A program made the position numbers and the translations under genes. A DNA stretch of 14,309 bases from JBBQWS01 sp038210415 (GTDB lineage Bacteria; Actinomycetota; Actinomycetes; Prado026): the NCBI GenBank assembly GCA_038210415.1, contig JBBQWS010000071.1, positions 1 through 14,309 of the forward strand, read 5' to 3'. Of the stretch, positions 5,695 through 12,318 are shown in pieces (the stretch's first letter is position 1; every line of letters starts with the position of its first letter). The notes below the pieces were generated by a model that saw nothing but the letters and a program-made list of their open reading frames with translations, was not told the DNA's origin and searched no databases.

Positions 5695-8325
5695 GTGGTG
5701 CGGCATCGGCGAATGGCGGTCGCTCTCGTTCCGGCGATCTGCGGGCTGCTGCTCGCTACGGCGGCGCCGGACGCGCAGGCCCGATCCACCCCGTCCCGCC
5801 GGGCCCCCGCACTCGTGGTGGCGAAGCACGGCGTCAGGGGTTCCTCGTTGCCGGTGACCCGGCTGATCGTGCGTTACCGGACCGGCGCCCGGCGACTCGC
5901 GACGGAGTCGGTCCTGGGTGGAGCCTCGATCAGCGGGCACGGTCTGCGGCCTGGAACGCCGATCGGCGGGGGGACCACCACGGTTCTGCTCGATCGCGCG
6001 TTGTCAGCGGTCGAAGCCACCCAGGTGGCCGAGCAGCTGGCCGCAGACCCGCGGGTGGTGTTTGCCGAGCCGGACTTCCCGGTGTATGCCGACGGCATCG
6101 GGACGGCCTCCGTCACTGCCGCCGCCGCACCGTTGCCCAACGACCCGTCGCTGGGCAGCCAGTGGCCCCTCGTCGGCTCCTACGGCATCGGCGCCGCTGC
6201 GGCCTGGACCGCGACGAAGGGCTCGGGTTCGGTGGTCGCGGTGCTCGACACCGGAATCACCGCACACCCCGACCTCGCCGGGCAGTTCCTCCAGGGCGCC
6301 GACACGGTCGACGTGTCGATCTCGAACGACGGCGACGGGCGTGACATGGACCCGTCCGACCCCGGCGACTGGTACACCGACCCGACGAACGGCCCACAAC
6401 CGTCGAGCTGGCACGGCACCCACGTCAGCGGCACGATCGCCGCGGTGACGGACAACGGCCTCGGCATCGCGGGGGTCGCGCCTGAAGCCAAGCTCGAGAT
6501 GGTCCGCGTGCTCGGCTCCGGCGGTGGCTACGAGAGCGACGTCGAGGCCGGCATCTACTGGGCGGCGGGCATCCCGGTGAGCGGCCTGACCACCAACGCC
6601 AACCCTGCGAGCGTCATCAACATCTCGCTGGGCGGGACCCACGCCTGCCTGGCCTCCACCCAGGCGGCCATCGACGCCGCAGTCGCAGCCGGAACGGTGG
6701 TCGTGGTCGCCGCGGGCAACGACGCCGCCAGCGCGACCATGGACTCGCCGGCCGACTGCAATCATGTCGTCGTCGTCGCGGCCACCGGCCAGACCGGCGC
6801 TCCCGCCTACTACTCGAACTACGGTTCTCCGGTCGACCTGGCCGCGCCTGGCGGGAGCATGCACTTCGCCGGCGACCCGGGGGGCGTGCTGTCGACGCTC
6901 AACGACGGAGCCACCGTGCCCGGGAACCCCAGCTACGCCTACTACCAGGGCACGAGCATGGCCACGCCGCACGTCGCCGGTGCTGCGGCCCTGTTGTTGG
7001 CGCTGCACCCCGGGCTGACGCCGGCCCAGGTGGAGCAGGTCCTGAAGAGCACGGCGCGGAAGTTGTCGCAGTGCCCCCTCGTTTCTTGCGGCGCGGGACT
7101 GCTCGACGCCGACGCCCTCGTGCACGCAACCGTCCCCGTTGCCCCCACTGGGGTCACGGTGGGGCGGCTGAACGCGGCGGTCAAGCCGGTCTGGTCGGCG
7201 GCGGCTAATGGCGGGCTGGGCGTCACCGGGTACACCGCTACGGCCTACGACGCGGGCGTCGGCGGCACCGCGGCCGGATCCTGCGCCACCACCGCGCTGA
7301 CCTGCACGATCAGCGGGCTCGGCAACGGCGCGACGTACTGGGTCGACGTCCTCGCGACCAACGTGCTGGGGGACGGGCCGGCGAGCGCGCCCCGGGTCGC
7401 CGCGCAGCCGCGGGTCGACCCGGTCGTCCGGCTCTCCGGAACCGACCGTTTTGCGACGAGTGCGGCCATCTCGGCGGCCGCGTTCGCCCCCGGCGTGTCG
7501 ACCGTCTACGTCGCGACCGGGACGTCCTTCCCGGACGCGCTTTCCGGCGCCCCCGCAGCAGCCGCGGCGGGCGGACCGGTCCTGCTGGTCACGCCGACGT
7601 CGATCCCTGCGGTGATTGCGACCGAACTCGACAGGTTGGCCCCCGCCCACATAGTCGTCCTCGGCGGCACCGGGGCGGTGTCGGCCTCGGTCGCGTCGTC
7701 GCTGGCCGGCTACGCGCCGTCCGTGACCCGGCTCTTCGGCCCGGACCGGTACGCGACGAGCGCGGCGATCTCGGCCGCGAGCTTTGCGCCGGCGGTCGAC
7801 ACGGTATACGTCGCCACCGGGACGACCTTTCCGGACGCTCTGTCCGGAGCCGCCGTGGCCGGGCACGGCGCGGGGCCGGTGTTGCTGGTGACGCCGACGT
7901 CGATCCCTTCGTTGATCGTCATCGAGCTCACTCGGCTCGCACCGGCCCACATCGTCGTCCTCGGCGGGACCGGCGCCGTGTCGGCTGCGGTGGCGGCGGC
8001 GCTTCAGCCGTACTCAGGAGACAGCATCGTGACGCGGCTGTCCGGTCCCGACCGCTACGCCACCAGCGCGGCGATCTCCGCGGCATCGTTCCCGACGGCT
8101 ACCACCGTCTACGTCGCAACCGGGACGTCGTTCCCGGACGCGTTGTCCGGAGCAGCCGTTGCCGGCGCGCTCGGAAGCCCGGTGCTGCTCGTCCAGCCGA
8201 CGACGGTCCCGGCGTCCATCGCAGCCGAGCTGACCCGGTTGTCCCCGGCGCACATCGTGCTGCTCGGCGGGACGGGTGCCGTGTCCGCGGCGGTGGCCTC
8301 GGCCCTCGGGGCGTTCGTGCCTTGA
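5695..8325 (+). CDS. Secreted S8 subtilase with Fn3-like segment and three CWB2 repeats
   Basis: This is an 876-residue exported serine protease. A signal peptide (residues 1-27, ending PDAQA) is followed by an I9-like propeptide (about 50-125, LIVRYRTGARRL...VVFAEPDFPVYA). The subtilisin domain (about 140-470) has the full triad: D185 in VVAVLDTGI, H240 in SWHGTHVSGTIAA, S421 in YQGTSMATPHVAGAAALL, with oxyanion-hole N in VVVAAGNDAAS. A fibronectin-III-like segment spans about 480-575. Three cell-wall-binding repeat 2 (CWB2) units occupy 579-876, each opening with RLSGxDRxATSAAIS and containing YVATGTxFPDALSGA and HIVVLGGTGAVS. CWB2 units attach proteins non-covalently to the envelope, so the protease is probably surface-displayed and digests external proteins. 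The GTG at 5695 is used, with GTG 5698 possible; GGGGG lies just upstream. No damage is visible. Confidence 0.93.
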   Translation: MVRHRRMAVALVPAICGLLLATAAPDAQARSTPSRRAPALVVAKHGVRGSSLPVTRLIVRYRTGARRLATESVLGGASISGHGLRPGTPIGGGTTTVLLDRALSAVEATQVAEQLAADPRVVFAEPDFPVYADGIGTASVTAAAAPLPNDPSLGSQWPLVGSYGIGAAAAWTATKGSGSVVAVLDTGITAHPDLAGQFLQGADTVDVSISNDGDGRDMDPSDPGDWYTDPTNGPQPSSWHGTHVSGTIAAVTDNGLGIAGVAPEAKLEMVRVLGSGGGYESDVEAGIYWAAGIPVSGLTTNANPASVINISLGGTHACLASTQAAIDAAVAAGTVVVVAAGNDAASATMDSPADCNHVVVVAATGQTGAPAYYSNYGSPVDLAAPGGSMHFAGDPGGVLSTLNDGATVPGNPSYAYYQGTSMATPHVAGAAALLLALHPGLTPAQVEQVLKSTARKLSQCPLVSCGAGLLDADALVHATVPVAPTGVTVGRLNAAVKPVWSAAANGGLGVTGYTATAYDAGVGGTAAGSCATTALTCTISGLGNGATYWVDVLATNVLGDGPASAPRVAAQPRVDPVVRLSGTDRFATSAAISAAAFAPGVSTVYVATGTSFPDALSGAPAAAAAGGPVLLVTPTSIPAVIATELDRLAPAHIVVLGGTGAVSASVASSLAGYAPSVTRLFGPDRYATSAAISAASFAPAVDTVYVATGTTFPDALSGAAVAGHGAGPVLLVTPTSIPSLIVIELTRLAPAHIVVLGGTGAVSAAVAAALQPYSGDSIVTRLSGPDRYATSAAISAASFPTATTVYVATGTSFPDALSGAAVAGALGSPVLLVQPTTVPASIAAELTRLSPAHIVLLGGTGAVSAAVASALGAFVP
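7429..8322 (+). repeat. Three tandem CWB2-coding repeats of about 300 bp
   Basis: The units start at about 7429, 7729 and 8035, 300 and 306 bases apart, inside the subtilase gene. They are conserved at protein level (RLSG/FGPDRYATSAAIS openings, VLGGTGAVSA closings) and substantially at DNA level, for example around the DNA encoding ATGTSFPDALSGA. Such repeats can gain or lose units by recombination. Confidence 0.85.
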
Positions 8326-8343
8326 CCGGCTCGGCCCGCTTCG

Positions 8344-8757
8344 TCAGGCGGCTGGGACGGCCTCGGTCTTGTGCAGCCACCACAGACCCACGAACGGCAG
8401 CACCAGTGGGACGAAGGCGTAGCCATAGCCGAACCCGGACCACACGGTTGGCTTGGGGAAGGCGCTCGTGAAGATCAGGCTTGCTGCACCGATCACGACG
8501 ACGCCGACAGCCTCGGTGGTGATCGTGATGCGGGCGACCCGGCGCCAGCCACGGATGAGCGAGATGGTCGCCACGACGTAGACGATCCCCGCGAACGCGG
8601 ACAGCAGGAACGCAAGGGGCGCGACGTGGAACTTCGTCGCGATCTGTTCAAGAGAGCGGGCTGTTGCGGCCAGCGCGAAGATCGCGTAGACGGTGATGAG
8701 GACCCGTCCCGGGCCCTGCCTGGTCGCGGCATCGGTGTCGTCCAGCGGCTCAGGCAA
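8344..8757 (-). CDS. Four-helix integral membrane protein, actinobacterial, unknown function
   Basis: This protein has about 137 residues and four predicted membrane segments: VLITVYAIFALAATARS, APLAFLLSAFAGIVYVVATI, ITITTEAVGVVVIGAASLIF and YAFVPLVLPFVGLWWLHK. It resembles a small family of actinobacterial membrane proteins annotated only as 'integral membrane protein'. Its function is unknown. The start is uncertain. No ATG fits, and TTG at 8755-8757 is chosen because the protein before it in that frame looks non-coding. That start overlaps the stop of the upstream gene by eight bases, implying translational coupling. The gene converges with the subtilase, 18 bases apart. Confidence 0.75.
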   Translation of the reverse strand: MPEPLDDTDAATRQGPGRVLITVYAIFALAATARSLEQIATKFHVAPLAFLLSAFAGIVYVVATISLIRGWRRVARITITTEAVGVVVIGAASLIFTSAFPKPTVWSGFGYGYAFVPLVLPFVGLWWLHKTEAVPAA

Positions 8758-9115
8758 CTGGACCAGCCCAGATCTGCTGAAGCCGCAGCACCATGACCGG
8801 CATGACGAGGAGCGCGACGAGGAGCACGGTCGTACCGTAGCGGTCAGTCTCGTCCATGGACCACGCCGCCGCGACCGGGGGGATGGCAACGGCTCCGACG
8901 AGGTAGCCGACGAAGGTTGCCCTCGAGAAGTCGTGGTCGCTGCCCAGCATCTGCACGATGCCCGTGATCAGAAGCGCCACCAGGGCCACCTCGAGGACCC
9001 CCACCCCGACCAGCAGGCCGCGTCCCACCGGACGGTTGCGGATCACCTGCACCAGGGCCCAGGCCGCCAGCACCAACGAGACGATGGTGACGAGGGCGGG
9101 TAGAGGACCGTTCAC
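8750..9115 (-). CDS. Four-helix integral membrane protein, partner of the downstream gene
   Basis: This 121-residue protein has four hydrophobic helices: ALVTIVSLVLAAWALVQVI, LLVGVGVLEVALVALLITGI, ATFVGYLVGAVAIPPVAAAW and TTVLLVALLVMPVMVLRL, ending LQQIWAGPVA. The charged loop RNRPVGR lies after helix 1. GTG at 9113-9115 is chosen as start because GGGAGG lies eight bases upstream and a typical helix begins soon after. The longer ATG version at 9169 would add 18 residues encoded by the hairpin. It overlaps the next gene by eight bases and forms a two-gene unit with it. Such pairs recur in actinobacterial genomes; the two products may form a heteromeric membrane complex (inference). No function is known. 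Confidence 0.75.
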   Translation of the reverse strand: MNGPLPALVTIVSLVLAAWALVQVIRNRPVGRGLLVGVGVLEVALVALLITGIVQMLGSDHDFSRATFVGYLVGAVAIPPVAAAWSMDETDRYGTTVLLVALLVMPVMVLRLQQIWAGPVA

Positions 9116-9136
9116 CCCAGGATCCTCCCACTCATA

Positions 9137-9172
9137 CCGGTGCCCGGCCGCCACGAGGGGACCGGGCACCGG
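9137..9172 (-). terminator. Hairpin terminator after the beta-propeller gene
   Basis: A perfect 11-bp stem (CCGGTGCCCGG / CCGGGCACCGG) with a 14-base loop lies 12 bases beyond the stop codon of the secreted propeller protein. There is no long T run, as is usual in high-GC actinobacteria. It also lies 22 bases upstream of the membrane-protein pair on the same strand, separating the two transcription units. Confidence 0.75.
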
Positions 9173-9184
9173 AACGATCGCCGG

Positions 9185-11704
9185 CTAGGGCGCAGGTGTT
9201 CCGTTCCAGACGAACGCGCCGCGGGCGCGCCAGTCGATGGTGTCGTCCGCCAACGATGCAGGACCGACGATGGCGCCGGCGCTGAGGGCGCTGCCCCCGG
9301 TGCCGCTCAGGGCGACGGAGTAGAGATGCCCATCGGTGCGGTCGGCGAAGTACAGCTGCCCCCCGCTGGCGAACATGCCCGCGACCCGATCTGGTTCCAG
9401 CGCCCCGACGTCACCCTCGACGGTGTACCGCGTGGCGCCGACGACCCGGCTCTCGGGGGTGAACCACCGCCAGTACAGGTTGCTGTCACCGAACAGTGAG
9501 TAGTAGATGCGGTTGCTCGTGTAGGCGATGCCGGTGATGTTCGGGATGTCGCCGAGGAACGTGTTGTTGTACGTCTCGATCGTCGTGCTGGTCCCGAACG
9601 TCGTCCCGTTGAACGAACGGGCCCGGAAGGTCCCGTCCGACCAGCCGGAGTACAGGGTGCCGTCGACGAGGAAGCTGCCCCGGTCCTGGCTCCACGCGTC
9701 GATCAGCGGCAAGGTCGCCGCGTTGGTCGGCGCCCCGCTGCCGGTCCAGAACTGCCGGCGCACGCGGTCCGCCGCACCGAGACCACCGGTGCCGGGAGCG
9801 ACGTCCTTGTTGATGATCTCGATCCCGTTGATCAACGGGTTCTCGACCTGGTGCAGGAACGTCAGGTCGACGTGTCCGGCATCCGGCCCGGTCGTCGGGA
9901 CGGCGATGTTGAACGACTTCATCGTGCCGACGTTGTTGCCCGGGTTGGCGGACAGGTCGACGCTGTTGACGACGGTCGACCCGTTGAGGTCGATCGAGAA
10001 GATCCTTTCGCCCGGGTTCGCGGTGCAGCCGCAGCGGTTTGCCAGGTAGAGCCTGACCTGGACGTTGGTGCCTGCGGGCACCGGGAAGCTCCAGCTCATC
10101 TCGGTCGCGTCGGACGGGTCCCAGCGCTCGGAGTCGAACAGCGCCAGCGGTGCCCGGTCGAGCGTGGTGGCCGGAACGGTGCCATCGCTGGTCACCGCTG
10201 GGGACCAGCCGGCCGAGTTGCTGGTGGAGTTGCGGAACGGGCTGGGGTCGGACTGGTCTGCGGCCCAGTCGGGTCCGTCGTCAGCCGACTGGATCGCGGG
10301 ACCGCCCGCGTTGACCCGGTACAGGACGCTCGGGTCGGAGCTCGCGGTCGGGCTGCCCAGGAGGTAGACGTCGTTCGGCAGGGTTCCGACGTTGTTCGGC
10401 GGGGGAGTCTTGCCCCCGGCGAGCGGCATGAACGCGATCCGCCACCGCTGCTCGCCACCGATGCGTGTGGTGTCCGAGCCCACCCACAGGCCGGTGGACG
10501 TCGCGAGCATGTCGAACACGCCGACCCCGCGGGCCCGCCCCGGGTTCCAGGACAACGGCAGCCCGGTGCTCGGGTCGAGCGCGACGATGCCTTCGCGCGG
10601 CACACCGCCCGGACCCTGCGCATCGCCCGCGTAGGGGTTGTTGGCCCAGCGCATGTGCCCGCCGACGTAGACAGCCGCTCCGGTGACGGCGACGGCGTAG
10701 CTCGTGTCACCGCCGGTGACGTTGCGCCACACAGGCTGCTGGTCAGGGTTGGTGTTCGTGAGGTTCCAGCGCGTGTTGGTGTCACAGGGTGAGTCGGGAC
10801 CGCCGTACGCGCCGGTGTCGGTGACCACCATGTAGGTGCCGTCAGGCGAGATGTCGAGGTCACGCATGTACGTGTCGAACACGCTGGCGCAGCCGGGCGC
10901 GAAGAAGCCGGTCGACCAGTTCGAGAGCACCGAGGTGGCGCCGGAGGTGTTCAGGCCGAAGAGCAACGAGCGGGACTGGCCGTCGACAGTCTGGAAGTTG
11001 CCGATGCCGAAGATCTTGCTGCCGTCCGGGGTCGCGTCGATCTTGTTGACCGTAAGTGCTCCGCCGTTGAGCGGACCGGCGAACGTGTGGCTCAGGAACG
11101 ACGTCAGAGCGCCCGTGGCCGGGTTCAGCGAGGCCATCTGCCCACGCTTGACCGCGCCCACCTTGGTGAAGCCACCCGTGATGATCAGCTGGCCGTTCGG
11201 GAGCAGTCGCAGGTCGCGGACGCCAGCGCTGATGGTCGCGGTCTTGAACCCCGCGACGGGTGCTCCGGTGGTGACGTTGAGCCGCGCGACCCGCGAGGTG
11301 CCGACGCCGCTGACCGAGGTGAAGAAGCCACCGACGTAGACCGAGACGCCGTCACCGGCGGGGATGATCGAGGTCACCTCGCCGCTCATCGACGGGAGGA
11401 AGGTGGTCGACACCACGCCCGTCGTCGCGTCGAACGCGGCGATTCGGCTGCGAGCGACAATCGGTTGCCCGGTGCCTGCGTTGGCGATGGAGGTGAACGT
11501 CCCGCCGATGATGATCTTCGTTCCCACCTGGGCGATCGCCTCGACCTTGCCGTTCTGGACCTGTGGCGTCCAGTCGGCCGGGTTGGCGCTGACGATCGCG
11601 GACTGCGCCGTCTGCACCCCCAGCGCCGGCAAGCTCCCGCCGAGTACGACGGTGGCAAACGTGGCTCCCGCGGCGACCAGTGAGCTGGTGCGGCGACCCC
11701 TCAT
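9185..11704 (-). CDS. Secreted beta-propeller protein with malectin-like module
   Basis: This 839-residue exported protein has a signal peptide at about residues 1-32. Residues about 45-480 carry propeller-like repeats with 'TKIIIGGTFTSI', 'VSVYVGGFFTSVSG', 'GQLIITGGFTKVG' and 'AAVYVGGHMRWA' blades, of the delta-60/WD-like type. A malectin-like carbohydrate-binding module (about 530-630) includes MSWSFPVPAGTNVQVRLYLA, a CGC pair, FSIDLNGSTVV and NPLINGIEIINKD. A C-terminal part (about 650-839, FWTGSGAPTNAATLPLIDAW to the end) again looks propeller-like. No catalytic motif is recognised, so binding to glycans or the cell surface is the inferred role. ATG 11704 is chosen for its excellent GGAGGA site five bases upstream; the frame is open further back. 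It is transcribed alone, between hairpins at 11854-11891 and 9137-9172. Confidence 0.85.
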   Translation of the reverse strand: MRGRRTSSLVAAGATFATVVLGGSLPALGVQTAQSAIVSANPADWTPQVQNGKVEAIAQVGTKIIIGGTFTSIANAGTGQPIVARSRIAAFDATTGVVSTTFLPSMSGEVTSIIPAGDGVSVYVGGFFTSVSGVGTSRVARLNVTTGAPVAGFKTATISAGVRDLRLLPNGQLIITGGFTKVGAVKRGQMASLNPATGALTSFLSHTFAGPLNGGALTVNKIDATPDGSKIFGIGNFQTVDGQSRSLLFGLNTSGATSVLSNWSTGFFAPGCASVFDTYMRDLDISPDGTYMVVTDTGAYGGPDSPCDTNTRWNLTNTNPDQQPVWRNVTGGDTSYAVAVTGAAVYVGGHMRWANNPYAGDAQGPGGVPREGIVALDPSTGLPLSWNPGRARGVGVFDMLATSTGLWVGSDTTRIGGEQRWRIAFMPLAGGKTPPPNNVGTLPNDVYLLGSPTASSDPSVLYRVNAGGPAIQSADDGPDWAADQSDPSPFRNSTSNSAGWSPAVTSDGTVPATTLDRAPLALFDSERWDPSDATEMSWSFPVPAGTNVQVRLYLANRCGCTANPGERIFSIDLNGSTVVNSVDLSANPGNNVGTMKSFNIAVPTTGPDAGHVDLTFLHQVENPLINGIEIINKDVAPGTGGLGAADRVRRQFWTGSGAPTNAATLPLIDAWSQDRGSFLVDGTLYSGWSDGTFRARSFNGTTFGTSTTIETYNNTFLGDIPNITGIAYTSNRIYYSLFGDSNLYWRWFTPESRVVGATRYTVEGDVGALEPDRVAGMFASGGQLYFADRTDGHLYSVALSGTGGSALSAGAIVGPASLADDTIDWRARGAFVWNGTPAP

Positions 11705-11792
11705 GCGTTCCTCCGATGCCCTGTCCCGATGCAGACCCCCACTGAACATGGCTGCACCGACACCCCACCATGACTCGGGTTTGCGATCCACC

Positions 11793-11821
11793 AACTCGGC
11801 CGAGTTCATCCGTTCGGCCGA
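11793..11821. promoter_or_regulatory. Palindromic operator candidate upstream of the propeller gene
   Basis: A perfect 14-base palindrome AACTCGGCCGAGTT (11793-11806) is followed by a second TCGGCCGA palindrome (11814-11821). The centres are 18 bases apart, and the pair lies about 90-117 bases upstream of the start codon. Two related dyads at this spacing look like tandem sites for a dimeric repressor or activator. The regulator is unknown. Confidence 0.4.
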
Positions 11822-11853
11822 TCAAGTCGATCCGAATGGTCCTCCCCGGACAG

Positions 11854-11891
11854 CACGAGGCCCCGGAACCCAGCGGGTCCGGGGCCTCGTG
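11854..11891 (-). terminator. Strong hairpin terminator after the DUF7455-like gene
   Basis: A perfect 14-bp stem (CACGAGGCCCCGGA / TCCGGGGCCTCGTG) with a 10-base loop begins 19 bases after the stop codon of the small zinc protein on the minus strand. No T tract follows. The very stable GC stem fits an actinobacterial-type terminator and isolates this gene from the propeller gene downstream. Confidence 0.85.
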
Positions 11892-11910
11892 GCCGAGATG
11901 TCTGGCTGCG

Positions 11911-12144
11911 CTACCGCTCGCCAGCGGTCGCCGAGGCGGGGGCCTCGACCAGTCGGTCGGTCTCGTCGTGGAACACCGCGCCGCCAGCCTCGAGCTTGGG
12001 GCGGTACTCGTTGCCGTGGTGCATGCAGAACAGCAACTCGCCGCCCGTTGCCAGTGTGGCGCGGACGTACGCCTGCGCGCCACAGCGGTCGCAGCGATCA
12101 GCGGCCGTCATCGCGGTGCGGTTCGGCGCCAGAGCTGTGGTCAC
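11911..12144 (-). CDS. Small zinc-ribbon-like protein, DUF7455-type
   Basis: This 77-residue protein is typical of actinobacteria. After a short leader it reads TAADRCDRCGAQAYVRATLA, then GGELLFCMHHGNEYRPKLEA, with the pattern CxxC...CxxH expected to bind one zinc ion, and ends HDETDRLVEAPASA. The family is conserved and of unknown function. GTG at 12142-12144 is preferred over the later ATG at 12111 because GGAGGAGA lies right before it, and because family members carry a similar MTTxLxP leader. It is divergent from the topoisomerase IV subunit B gene, a neighbourhood I associate with the principal sigma factor region of actinobacteria. It has its own terminator downstream. Confidence 0.85.
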   Translation of the reverse strand: MTTALAPNRTAMTAADRCDRCGAQAYVRATLATGGELLFCMHHGNEYRPKLEAGGAVFHDETDRLVEAPASATAGER

Positions 12145-12302
12145 GTCTCCTCCGGGATCCGTTGAAAAGTGCATCACGTACTTGAACAGAATCGCACCCC
12201 CTGACGCTTCCCGCTTCCATTGACGGCCGCTTTCGCTCTACGCGAAGTCGTTCACGCGTGCACAAGCGCGTGGTGTGACCGAACGGGGGATCCCGACGCC
12301 GG

Positions 12303-12308
12303 TACGCT
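12303..12308 (+). promoter_or_regulatory. Candidate -10 box for the topoisomerase IV subunit B gene
   Basis: TACGCT fits the TANNNT pattern and ends ten bases before the ATG, so the transcript would have a leader of only a few bases or none. No clear -35 box is found at 16-19 bases. The 174-base divergent region also holds TTGACG at 12220-12225 and a small dyad, TTCGC(n5)GCGAA (12232-12246), either of which could belong to other promoters. Confidence 0.3.
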
Positions 12309-12318
12309 CGGCCAGGAG

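Noticed and set aside
6004..7950. 648-codon open frame on the minus strand inside the subtilase gene
   Set aside because: Arg/Gly/Asp-rich low-complexity translation with no domain; the plus strand encodes an unmistakable S8 protease with CWB2 repeats.
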